A stretch of 64,000 bases of DNA, from NCBI GenBank assembly GCA_947451475.1, contig CANFZC010000004.1, positions 1 through 64,000 of the forward strand, in the 5' to 3' direction. The position numbers and the translations under genes were made by a program. The notes under the pieces were generated by a model that was not told the origin of the DNA, searched no databases, and worked only from the letters and a program-made list of their open reading frames with translations. Within the stretch, counting starts at the first letter, position 1. Every line of letters starts with the position of its first letter. The DNA comes from Flavobacteriaceae bacterium (GTDB taxonomy: Bacteria > Bacteroidota > Bacteroidia > Flavobacteriales > Flavobacteriaceae). Positions 16,681 to 24,638 of this stretch are shown here, piece by piece.

Positions 16681-17475
16681 ATGATGAAAAACCTTTTTAA
16701 TTTACTACTACTATTTGTTTTTTCTTTGGGGTTCTGTCAAAAACCCAAGCTTAAAACGATTATGATAGATACTGCGCAACTTGAAAATAAAATCTATTCA
16801 GGTTTCGACGGACTCGGCAATAACTACTATATTAAGGACAATGTTTTTATAAAACAGGACGCAAAACAAAAATGGGAATACAAAAACGTTGCATTGGGTA
16901 AAATAACCTCTGTTGATTTTATTAATCCATTGCAAATTGTTGTTTTTTATGAAAACTTCAATACCATAGTCACTCTTGACAGCCAATTGAATGAAATTCA
17001 AAAATTAAATCTTTTTGACATTGATAATTCCATATTTGCATCCAAAATTGGAATGGCTTCTCAAAATCAATTTTGGATTTACAATGCACTAACACAACAA
17101 ATCATGTTGTTCAACCATAAAAATAACACTTTCAAAAACATTGGAAATCCCATTCAAGAAGGCATAAAATATACCCAATCTGATTTTAATTATTTCTATT
17201 GGGTTGATGAAAACAATAACTGGTATTCTACTGATATTTTTGGCAAAGTAACTTTGTTGGCTAACATTCCACCTTGGGAAAATATCCAGTTAATAGATTC
17301 AGATCGCCTCTTGTTCTCACACGACAGTGTTCTTTACTGCCTGAATAACAAAACAAAAGTCATCTTCGAAATAGAAATTGTTGAGAAATCGTTTCAGAAT
17401 TTTTATTACAAAGACCAAATTTTAGCTATTTTTACCAACCAACAAATTAAGAATCTTAAATTAAAATTACCATAA
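16681..17475 (+). CDS. Secreted hypothetical protein, possibly beta-propeller-like
   Basis: 264 residues with a clear signal peptide (MMKNLFNLLLLFVFSLGFCQ). No catalytic motif is recognised. Repeated short units of the type xxFWIYNxxxQQIMLFNHK and NYFYWVDENNNWYSTDIFG, each rich in aromatic-flanked beta strands, resemble blades of a WD/NHL-type propeller, but this is a visual impression. The stop shares its last A with the ATG of the deoxynucleoside kinase (TAATG), so the two are translated from one message. This pairing suggests conservation as a unit rather than a shared function. Confidence 0.65.
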   Translation: MMKNLFNLLLLFVFSLGFCQKPKLKTIMIDTAQLENKIYSGFDGLGNNYYIKDNVFIKQDAKQKWEYKNVALGKITSVDFINPLQIVVFYENFNTIVTLDSQLNEIQKLNLFDIDNSIFASKIGMASQNQFWIYNALTQQIMLFNHKNNTFKNIGNPIQEGIKYTQSDFNYFYWVDENNNWYSTDIFGKVTLLANIPPWENIQLIDSDRLLFSHDSVLYCLNNKTKVIFEIEIVEKSFQNFYYKDQILAIFTNQQIKNLKLKLP

Positions 17476-18089
17476 TGCACATAGCGGTAGCAGGAAACAT
17501 CGGAGCAGGAAAGACAACGTTAACACGATTTTTAGCCAAACATTTCAAATGGGAACCTCACTTTGAAGACGTAGTAGACAACCCTTATCTAGATGATTTT
17601 TACCATCAAATGGAACGCTGGTCATTCAACCTTCAGATTTACTTCTTAAACTCTCGTTTTCGTCAAGTTTTACAAATTAGAGAAAGTGGCAAAAACATTA
17701 TTCAAGATCGAACGATATATGAAGATGCTCACATCTTTGCGCCCAACTTACACGCTATGGGATTAATGACTAATCGTGATTTTCAAAACTACACTTCTCT
17801 TTTTGAATTAATGGAAGGATTAGTTGGTGCTCCTGATTTGTTAATCTATTTACGTAGTTCAATACCTAACTTAGTGTCGCAAATTCATAAACGTGGACGC
17901 GATTATGAAAACACCATCTCGATAGACTATCTAAGCCGATTAAATGAGCGCTATGAGGCTTGGATTACTACTTACGACAAAGGAAAATTATTAATTATAG
18001 ACGTGGACAATATTGATTTCGTTAATAATCCGGAAGATTTAGGTATGATAATCAATCGAATCGATGCCGAATTGAATGGATTGTTTTAG
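17475..18089 (+). CDS. Deoxynucleoside kinase
   Basis: 204 residues. It phosphorylates deoxyribonucleosides for nucleotide salvage in the cytoplasm. The P-loop is GNIGAGKTT (residues 7-15), QDRTIYED near residue 75 holds the catalytic/substrate DR(S/T) motif, and IHKRGRDYE is the lid with basic residues. The size matches the dGK/dAK family. It overlaps the preceding gene by one base and is followed by a very long perfect terminator. The preferred base (A, G or C) cannot be inferred. Confidence 0.9.
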   Translation: MHIAVAGNIGAGKTTLTRFLAKHFKWEPHFEDVVDNPYLDDFYHQMERWSFNLQIYFLNSRFRQVLQIRESGKNIIQDRTIYEDAHIFAPNLHAMGLMTNRDFQNYTSLFELMEGLVGAPDLLIYLRSSIPNLVSQIHKRGRDYENTISIDYLSRLNERYEAWITTYDKGKLLIIDVDNIDFVNNPEDLGMIINRIDAELNGLF

Positions 18090-18093
18090 AAAT

Positions 18094-18141
18094 ATACGTT
18101 ATAAAAAAGCCCCGCAATAGCGGGGCTTTTTTATAACGTAT
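18094..18141. terminator. 22-bp bidirectional terminator overlapping the beta-mannosidase 3' end
   Basis: A perfect inverted repeat, 18094-18115 with 18120-18141, loop AATA, containing AAAAAAGCCCCGC / GCGGGGCTTTTTT. It separates convergent genes, and its right arm includes the last codons and stop of the beta-mannosidase (18131 onward). Confidence 0.92.
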
Positions 18142-20611
18142 CGTATAATGACTTAACTTTAATATCAATTACAGGCTTTGATAATTTAACTATAACCTTT
18201 TGCCCCGGTATAACATCAAAATAATTTTCACTAAAAAAAGTATCTTTTATAGAAGATAAACAGACATTCTTTGCTAAAACATCCGAAGTTACTTCAATTG
18301 TTGACGCATCAATACTTTTAATTTGAAGCGTTGGTTTAGTCAAAAACAAATCTTTAGGTTTAACAAAATAATAAAGGGAGTTTGTCACGGTATTATTTGA
18401 TGAAAATGTAACCTCAAGTACTGTTTTATTTAAATTATAAACGTTAATAACATTTTTTGGAATGGTATATTGGACTAAACTAGAGTTTTCCAAAACCCTT
18501 CTTTTAACATTATCATTCCACAATATAGCACCGCTAAAATCAAACAAAGTCAATTTTAATTCACCTTCCTTATTTTCTATAGCGTCATTTACGACGTAAA
18601 CATCATAGTGATCTTGCTCCTCTTTTGCCGAAATCAAGACCGCTTCATAACTCTTCTTAACCTGATACTGTAGTGCTTTCCACCTACCAAAATAATCGAC
18701 CGAACTCCATGAAGTTACAGGCCAACAATCATTCAATTGCCAAAACAAGGTTCCCATACAATTTGGCTTAGCCCTACGATGGGCTTCAATGGCTGTCTTC
18801 ATCCCTTCTGCTTGAAGTAATTGTGATACATAACCATAATCCTCAAGCGAATCTGGCACTTTGTAATCGCGTGCCATATATTCAGTAATGGTCGTATAAC
18901 CTGTGGGATGCTTTTGATGACTCTTGAACGCCTTTGAATCAAAGTTCAACTCCTCTTTAGTACTAAAAGCCTGAACTGTTCTCCAATCAGGCATGCCTTG
19001 AAAACCATATTCACTCATAAAGCGACCCACTTTTTTCTCATACATTTGAAACGGCTCCAATCCCCACCACACCCCCCAATAATGGGAATCGCCTTGTTGC
19101 AAACTCTCTTTTCTTCCCCAACCTATTGAGGGCGAGGAAGCCCAATATCGGTTTTCATTAGTAGGTAATAATCGGTCTAATGCTTGCGGAATTACCTGGT
19201 GAAATAAATTGGTGTAATCACGCCAAATCTTTGTGGAATCTGCTACAGTATATTGAAATTGCTTTTGCCAACCCCAATTGTGCCAACCTTCATCTACTTC
19301 GTTATTTCCACACCACAATGCGATACAAGGGTGATTTTTCAAACGATTTACATTATCTTCTACTTCGGCCTTTACATTAGCTACAAAATCACTTTCTCCC
19401 GGATACATGGCGCAAGCAAACATAAAATCTTGCCACACCAAAATCCCATTCTTATCACATGCCTCATAAAAAGCGTCATCCGCATACACTCCTCCTCCCC
19501 AAACACGTAACATATTCATATGGGTATCAAACGCATTTCTGACAATGGCACGGTATGATGAATCCTTTGCTCTTGGCAAAAAACTGTCAGATGGTATATA
19601 ATTAGCTCCTTTCATAAAAACAGGAACACCATTTACTTTAAAATAAAAACTTTTCCCAATACTATCTTTCCCTTGAACTAATTCAATAGTTCTTAATCCC
19701 AAATTCATTTTTTTTGAAACTTTAACTTGTTTACCCTTTTTTAAAGAAATAATAAAAGGATACAAATAAGCTTCCCCTAAACCGTTAGTCCACCATAATT
19801 TTGGTTGGTTTATCGTATAGTTAACCACTAAACGATTCATCCCTTTCTTAATCAAAAACTCATTTGTAATGTCATTTATTGATAGTTGAAATTTACCTGT
19901 AATCGTACTGTTTACAACCGTGACAAATTCCAATTCGGCTCTAGTAGTAGAAAGCTCCTTTTGATTGTATTGCACATCAACGATTGCAGCTTTACTCCAA
20001 AAATTCAAGCTTACCTTTTTCCATATTCCTGAGGTGACAAATCGTGGTCCCCAATCCCAACCATATTGATATTGCGCTTTACGAGTAAATATTTTTTCCT
20101 CTCCAGGTAAAGTATAAGGCAATTTTTCAGCGGCTAGCTTTCCTTTTTTTACTGCAGAATCAAAAGTAATTTTAAGTTGGTTCTTCCCCAACTTCAAAAG
20201 CCTTTTGACATCTACTTTCCAAGTACGAAACATATTGTTGGCCGACAGAATTTTGACCCCGTTTAAATAAACTTCCGCATAAGTGTCCAACCCATCAAAT
20301 TGTAAAAGGCAATTTTCATATTGGGCTTCTTTTTTTGAAACAACAAAGGTAGTTTGATATAACCAATCTTCATTTTCTATCCATTGTAACTGCTTTTCAT
20401 TATCTCCAATAAAAGGATCAGCTATAATTTTATTGCGAAATAAATCGGTATGAACTGTTCCTGGCACCAAAGCTGGCAACCATTGAAACACTTTATTACT
20501 AGTGGTTTTGAATTCCCACTTTTCTGAATCTAAACCGCGTTCGTACTGCTGTGCCCAAATTAAGGCAGGTAAGAAAATAAAAAACAGACTTTTCAGATAG
20601 GGCAAATTCAT
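18131..20611 (-). CDS. Beta-mannosidase, glycoside hydrolase family 2
   Basis: 826 residues with a signal peptide (MNLPYLKSLFFIFLPALIWAQ), so probably periplasmic. GH2 architecture: sugar-binding beta domain (about 25-200), Ig-like domain (205-310), and TIM barrel from about 315. Catalytic residues: Glu438 in WCGNNEVDEG (acid/base) and Glu534 in FMSEYGFQG (nucleophile). It removes terminal beta-1,4-linked mannose, for example from the Man-GlcNAc core of N-glycans. It is last in an operon with GH20, glycosylasparaginase and CutC; its ATG overlaps the CutC stop (ATGA). Confidence 0.92.
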   Translation of the reverse strand: MNLPYLKSLFFIFLPALIWAQQYERGLDSEKWEFKTTSNKVFQWLPALVPGTVHTDLFRNKIIADPFIGDNEKQLQWIENEDWLYQTTFVVSKKEAQYENCLLQFDGLDTYAEVYLNGVKILSANNMFRTWKVDVKRLLKLGKNQLKITFDSAVKKGKLAAEKLPYTLPGEEKIFTRKAQYQYGWDWGPRFVTSGIWKKVSLNFWSKAAIVDVQYNQKELSTTRAELEFVTVVNSTITGKFQLSINDITNEFLIKKGMNRLVVNYTINQPKLWWTNGLGEAYLYPFIISLKKGKQVKVSKKMNLGLRTIELVQGKDSIGKSFYFKVNGVPVFMKGANYIPSDSFLPRAKDSSYRAIVRNAFDTHMNMLRVWGGGVYADDAFYEACDKNGILVWQDFMFACAMYPGESDFVANVKAEVEDNVNRLKNHPCIALWCGNNEVDEGWHNWGWQKQFQYTVADSTKIWRDYTNLFHQVIPQALDRLLPTNENRYWASSPSIGWGRKESLQQGDSHYWGVWWGLEPFQMYEKKVGRFMSEYGFQGMPDWRTVQAFSTKEELNFDSKAFKSHQKHPTGYTTITEYMARDYKVPDSLEDYGYVSQLLQAEGMKTAIEAHRRAKPNCMGTLFWQLNDCWPVTSWSSVDYFGRWKALQYQVKKSYEAVLISAKEEQDHYDVYVVNDAIENKEGELKLTLFDFSGAILWNDNVKRRVLENSSLVQYTIPKNVINVYNLNKTVLEVTFSSNNTVTNSLYYFVKPKDLFLTKPTLQIKSIDASTIEVTSDVLAKNVCLSSIKDTFFSENYFDVIPGQKVIVKLSKPVIDIKVKSLYDTL

Positions 20612-21276
20612 TTAAGCCTTGATTTTAAAGCCTGTATTTCCTGAGCATCTGCTGTAACACCCTCATTAGTTATAGCTGAAGAATGAAAATAAACTGCTTT
20701 TGTGATCTCCTGGATTTCTGCTAAGTTTGACGAACGCAATCCTCCACCTGGCATTATGGTAATTCTATTTGTAGCTTTGCTAACCAACTCACATAAATGG
20801 AACATTCCTTCAGTTACATTTTTTGCTTGCCCCGATGTCAGTATAGTGGTAAAACCGCATTCAATAATTTGTTCCAAAGCATCAAAAGCATCTGCTACTT
20901 CATCAAATGCCCTATGAAATGCACAAGGAGTTGGATGCGCTAAAGCAACCAACGATTTATTTTGTTCGATATTAATCGTTTTATCTTCCTTTAATATACC
21001 AAAGACAAAACCATCTGCTTTTAGATTTTTAAGCGCAATAACGGAAGCTTTCATCTCGTTAAACTCTGCATCGTCATAAGTAAAATTCCCTCCTCTAGGC
21101 CTAATCATAACATGAATAGGAAGGGAAAGCACTTCACGTAATTGAATGAACGTTTCTCTTTTGGGTGTAATTCCTCCAACACTAATATCATCGCATAATT
21201 CAATTCGGTCTGCACCGTTTTTCATTGCAATTATTGCTGATGCAGCATTAAAACATGCTATTTCAAGTTTTGCCAT
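20608..21276 (-). CDS. cutC: CutC family TIM-barrel protein
   Basis: 222 residues. It begins MAKLEIACFNAASA and has RIELCDDISVGGITP, IHVMIRPRGGNF, AFHRAFDE and ILTSGQAK, the CutC signature set. The name copper homeostasis protein comes from E. coli, but the biochemical function is uncertain. It has no signal peptide, unlike its three operon partners. It overlaps both neighbours (TAATG with glycosylasparaginase upstream, ATGA with beta-mannosidase downstream), so it is embedded in a glycan-degradation operon. That context, together with the barrel fold, hints at an enzymatic step in sugar processing. This is inference. Confidence 0.88.
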   Translation of the reverse strand: MAKLEIACFNAASAIIAMKNGADRIELCDDISVGGITPKRETFIQLREVLSLPIHVMIRPRGGNFTYDDAEFNEMKASVIALKNLKADGFVFGILKEDKTINIEQNKSLVALAHPTPCAFHRAFDEVADAFDALEQIIECGFTTILTSGQAKNVTEGMFHLCELVSKATNRITIMPGGGLRSSNLAEIQEITKAVYFHSSAITNEGVTADAQEIQALKSRLK

Positions 21277-22268
21277 TACTTTAAAAAATAATCAGAATCT
21301 ATTAATTTATTCCCGGTTGTATCGTTTACGGCAAAATTAAATCCACCTTGAATACAATAGGCCCCATAATTACCTTGTTTATCTAAAGCGATAAAGCCTA
21401 CTTGTATGTCCTTAAGGTTCTTGTTTCGATTTGCAGTAAGTTTAACGATACGCGAAACTGCCTCTTCACAAGCTTCTTGCGGTGATTTTCCATGACGCAT
21501 CAATTCAACCACCAAGTGACATCCCGCAATGCGAATGACTTCTTCTCCATGTCCAGTAGCAGTTGCTGCTCCTATTTCGTTATCAACATACAAGCCCGCT
21601 CCAATAATGGGTGAATCTCCCACCCTGCCATGCATTTTATATGCCATACCACTTGTGGTACAAGCTCCTGAAAGATTGCCATGGCTGTCCAATGCAATCA
21701 TTCCTATAGTGTCGTGATTTTCAACATTAACGATGGGTTTATATTGACTTGTTTTAAGCCATTCTTTCCATTCCATTTCTGAAGCCTCCACCAATAAATT
21801 TTCTTTAGGAAACCCTTGCGATAAAGCAAATTGTAGTGCTCCATCTCCTACTAACATTACATGGGGTGTCTTTTCCATTACCGCTCTAGCTACTGATATT
21901 GGGTGTTTAATGTGTTCTAAACAGGCAACCGAACCTATGTTAGCATACTCATCCATAATACAAGCATCTAGGGTTACACGGCCATCTCTATCAGGTCTAC
22001 CACCGTACCCAACACTACGCTCTGTAGGGTCACCCTCGGGAATTTTGACTCCTGCTTCCACAGCATCAAGTGCTCTACCGTTATTCTTTAGGATTTCCCA
22101 AGCGGCTCCATTAGCTTGCACTCCAAAATTCCATGTTGAAATAACAATAGGCTTGTTACTTTTACTTTTAGAATTTATCAAATTCTCATTTTTAGGTGTA
22201 AATGAGGGTAGTGCTACAGCAATCGACCCTATAGCAGCTGTTTTAAGAAAATCTCTTCTATTTGACAT
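21276..22268 (-). CDS. Glycosylasparaginase (N4-(beta-GlcNAc)-L-asparaginase)
   Basis: 330 residues. It cleaves the GlcNAc-Asn bond that links N-glycans to protein. It is an Ntn-hydrolase: autoproteolysis before Thr187 in NHDTIGMIALD exposes the nucleophile, and GRVGDSPIIGAGLYVDNE plus TGHGE form the substrate pocket. The N-terminus SNRRDFLKTAAIGSIAVALP is a twin-arginine (Tat) signal, so it is folded before export. It is well known from Elizabethkingia/Flavobacterium. It lies 10 bases after the GH20 gene and has a one-base overlap with cutC. Confidence 0.93.
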   Translation of the reverse strand: MSNRRDFLKTAAIGSIAVALPSFTPKNENLINSKSKSNKPIVISTWNFGVQANGAAWEILKNNGRALDAVEAGVKIPEGDPTERSVGYGGRPDRDGRVTLDACIMDEYANIGSVACLEHIKHPISVARAVMEKTPHVMLVGDGALQFALSQGFPKENLLVEASEMEWKEWLKTSQYKPIVNVENHDTIGMIALDSHGNLSGACTTSGMAYKMHGRVGDSPIIGAGLYVDNEIGAATATGHGEEVIRIAGCHLVVELMRHGKSPQEACEEAVSRIVKLTANRNKNLKDIQVGFIALDKQGNYGAYCIQGGFNFAVNDTTGNKLIDSDYFLK

Positions 22269-22278
22269 ATTCCAATTT

Positions 22279-24543
22279 TTAATTGACTCCTATTTCGTCC
22301 ACAAACAACCAAGCATCATTTCCTGCACCTGGGCTTCCATCGGGAATTTTACCAATATTAGCTGCAATAACTTTGATAAACCTCGCTTCTCGCGCTGTAA
22401 ATTTAACTTCAATTTCTCCCTTTTGAATTTGAATATCTTCCAAAGAAACTTGCTTTATTCGTGTATAATTTTGACCATCCAAAGAGTACAATACTTCAAT
22501 TCCGCTTGGGTAATAGATCCAACTAGCTTCATTAGCCAAAACACTAACAGTTATTGTAGAAATAAGGTCAGATTTACCCAGGTCAATTACTGCATTCAAA
22601 TCTTTTCCCGAAAAACCTAACCAATCACGACCAAACTTACTACTATTTCCCAAAATACCATCAACCAGGGTGAAAGCTCCTCCCGTATTATAACTTTCAT
22701 GAGGCTGGTTAACTAAAGTGATTTTTTTACCTGTAGCTTTATTAAAATAAAATGTTTGTTCTGTAAGTGTACTTTGTTGTTTGTCATTTTCAAAATAGGC
22801 CGCTTTAAGGGTTTGACTTTTATTAATAACAATTGAATTTGTATATGAATTTGAGTTTACTGTTGGTGCAACTCCATCAGTAGTATATTTTATTTTATGT
22901 GCATCATTGGCTGATTTGAATTCCAACACTACGCCATCATTGTTAGGTGTTGCACTGACTTTAGTTATTACTTCAAAAACCGCCTTACTATAAGTAATAC
23001 CTTTTCTATCAAACACAGCAAAATGTTGTATCATTCTATTTTGAAAATTGACATACTGAGCGGGATTTGAAGTGCCCCATAACACTTCGGACAAAGCCAA
23101 TATTCTTGGAAAAATCATATATTCTACATTTTCAGGAGTGTACATATATTCAGTCCAAACATTTGCCTGTGCTCCTATAATATAGGTGGTTTCATCAGTA
23201 GCTAAATCTGGCGGCACGGGATTAAAAGCATAAACTTTTTCAACGGGAGTATAGCCCCCAATGGCCAAAGGTTCATTTTTTGGGTCTCCTTGATAATGAT
23301 CGAAATAACAATGAGATCCTGGTGTCATTACCACAAAATGATGTTGCTTTGCAGCATCAATCCCACCTTTAGTCCCACGCCAACTCATAACGGCTGCGTT
23401 AGGAGCCAAACCGCCCTCCAAAATTTCATCCCAACCTATTATCTTTCTTCCATGATTGTTAACAAATTTCTCTATAGTTTGAATAAAATAACTTTGTAAT
23501 TCGTGCTCATCCTTTAATCCTTTTTGTTTAATTGTCTCTTGGCAATTCGGGCACTTTTTCCAACGTGTTTTAGGACACTCATCGCCACCTATATGAATAT
23601 ACTCTGATGGAAATAAATCCATTACTTCGGTTAAAATATTTTCTAGAAAATTAATAGTTTCTGCTTTTGGACAAAATACATCGTCCAAAATACCCCATTG
23701 CTTTGCTACTTCAAAGGGCCCGCCTGTACAAGAAAATTCGGGATAGGAAGCCAAGGCAGCTAAAGCATGGCCAGGCATTTCAATTTCAGGAACAATAGTA
23801 ATATGACGTTGCGCAGCATAAGCCACTACCTCTTTAATTTCATCCTGAGTATAAAAACCTCCATAGTGTTTATCATCAAATATATGCTCTCGATAATGAC
23901 CAATCATAGAACCGTTTCTCCAAGCTCCAATTTGTGTTAACTTGGGATATTTTTTTATTTCTATACGCCAACCTTGATCATCAGTCAAATGCCAATGAAA
24001 GGTGCTAAATTTATAAGCAGCCAGATAATCAATATATTTTTTCACAAAGGAAACCGTAAAAAAATGTCGTGCACAATCCAGATGCATTCCGCGCCATTTA
24101 AACTTTGGAGCATCTTCAATCCGCAAACAAGGTAACTTTAATTTTTCTTTACTTTCTATTGGCAATATTTGTAATAGAGTTTGAATTCCATAAAAAAAGC
24201 CTTCATTTTGATCGGCAGCAATGGTTACCTTCTCTTTAGAAATAGTAAGTTGATAACCATTCATGGCTACATTGGAAGCCACGGTCCTACTAATACAGAT
24301 TTTAGAAACTTTACCCGCTACAGGAAGGATTCTTAACCCTATACCTGTCCGCTCTTTAATAGCCTGCTGAAGATATTGGGCCTCAAACAACGTCTCGTCT
24401 GCTTGAATAATCGTTTCATTACTTAAAATAAAATTCCCATCTTGAATTTGGAGCGATTGAGGTTGAGGTATTAAGGACAATGGATTTTGAGAAAATGCAA
24501 CATTAATTAGTAAAACTAAAAAAAAAGTGAATTTATTAGTCAT
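22279..24543 (-). CDS. Beta-N-acetylhexosaminidase, GH20, with C-terminal discoidin-like domain
   Basis: 754 residues with a signal peptide (VAFSQ). GH20b N-terminal domain (about 20-145), catalytic barrel (146-490) with the Asp321-Glu322 pair in HIGGDECPKTRW and GMHLDCARHF at the barrel entrance, then a chitobiase/Fn3-like C-terminal segment (about 515-600) and an F5/8-type C (discoidin) domain (about 610-754). It removes terminal GlcNAc/GalNAc. It is the first gene of the four-gene operon. The substrate is consistent with N-glycan antennae or core, although chitobiose is also possible. Confidence 0.92.
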   Translation of the reverse strand: MTNKFTFFLVLLINVAFSQNPLSLIPQPQSLQIQDGNFILSNETIIQADETLFEAQYLQQAIKERTGIGLRILPVAGKVSKICISRTVASNVAMNGYQLTISKEKVTIAADQNEGFFYGIQTLLQILPIESKEKLKLPCLRIEDAPKFKWRGMHLDCARHFFTVSFVKKYIDYLAAYKFSTFHWHLTDDQGWRIEIKKYPKLTQIGAWRNGSMIGHYREHIFDDKHYGGFYTQDEIKEVVAYAAQRHITIVPEIEMPGHALAALASYPEFSCTGGPFEVAKQWGILDDVFCPKAETINFLENILTEVMDLFPSEYIHIGGDECPKTRWKKCPNCQETIKQKGLKDEHELQSYFIQTIEKFVNNHGRKIIGWDEILEGGLAPNAAVMSWRGTKGGIDAAKQHHFVVMTPGSHCYFDHYQGDPKNEPLAIGGYTPVEKVYAFNPVPPDLATDETTYIIGAQANVWTEYMYTPENVEYMIFPRILALSEVLWGTSNPAQYVNFQNRMIQHFAVFDRKGITYSKAVFEVITKVSATPNNDGVVLEFKSANDAHKIKYTTDGVAPTVNSNSYTNSIVINKSQTLKAAYFENDKQQSTLTEQTFYFNKATGKKITLVNQPHESYNTGGAFTLVDGILGNSSKFGRDWLGFSGKDLNAVIDLGKSDLISTITVSVLANEASWIYYPSGIEVLYSLDGQNYTRIKQVSLEDIQIQKGEIEVKFTAREARFIKVIAANIGKIPDGSPGAGNDAWLFVDEIGVN

Positions 24544-24588
24544 AAAATACGAATTTGTAATTGGTTAAATTTACACAAAAAAGAGTAA

Positions 24589-24620
24589 AAAAAATGCCTC
24601 ATGAATATGAGGCATTTTTA
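24589..24620 (-). terminator. Terminator of hppA
   Basis: Stem AAAATGCCTCAT with ATGAGGCATTTT, loop GAAT; on the minus strand it is followed by a run of T (24587-24594). It separates hppA from the downstream GH20 operon on the same strand. Confidence 0.85.
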
Positions 24621-24638
24621 TATTAAATTTATGAAATA

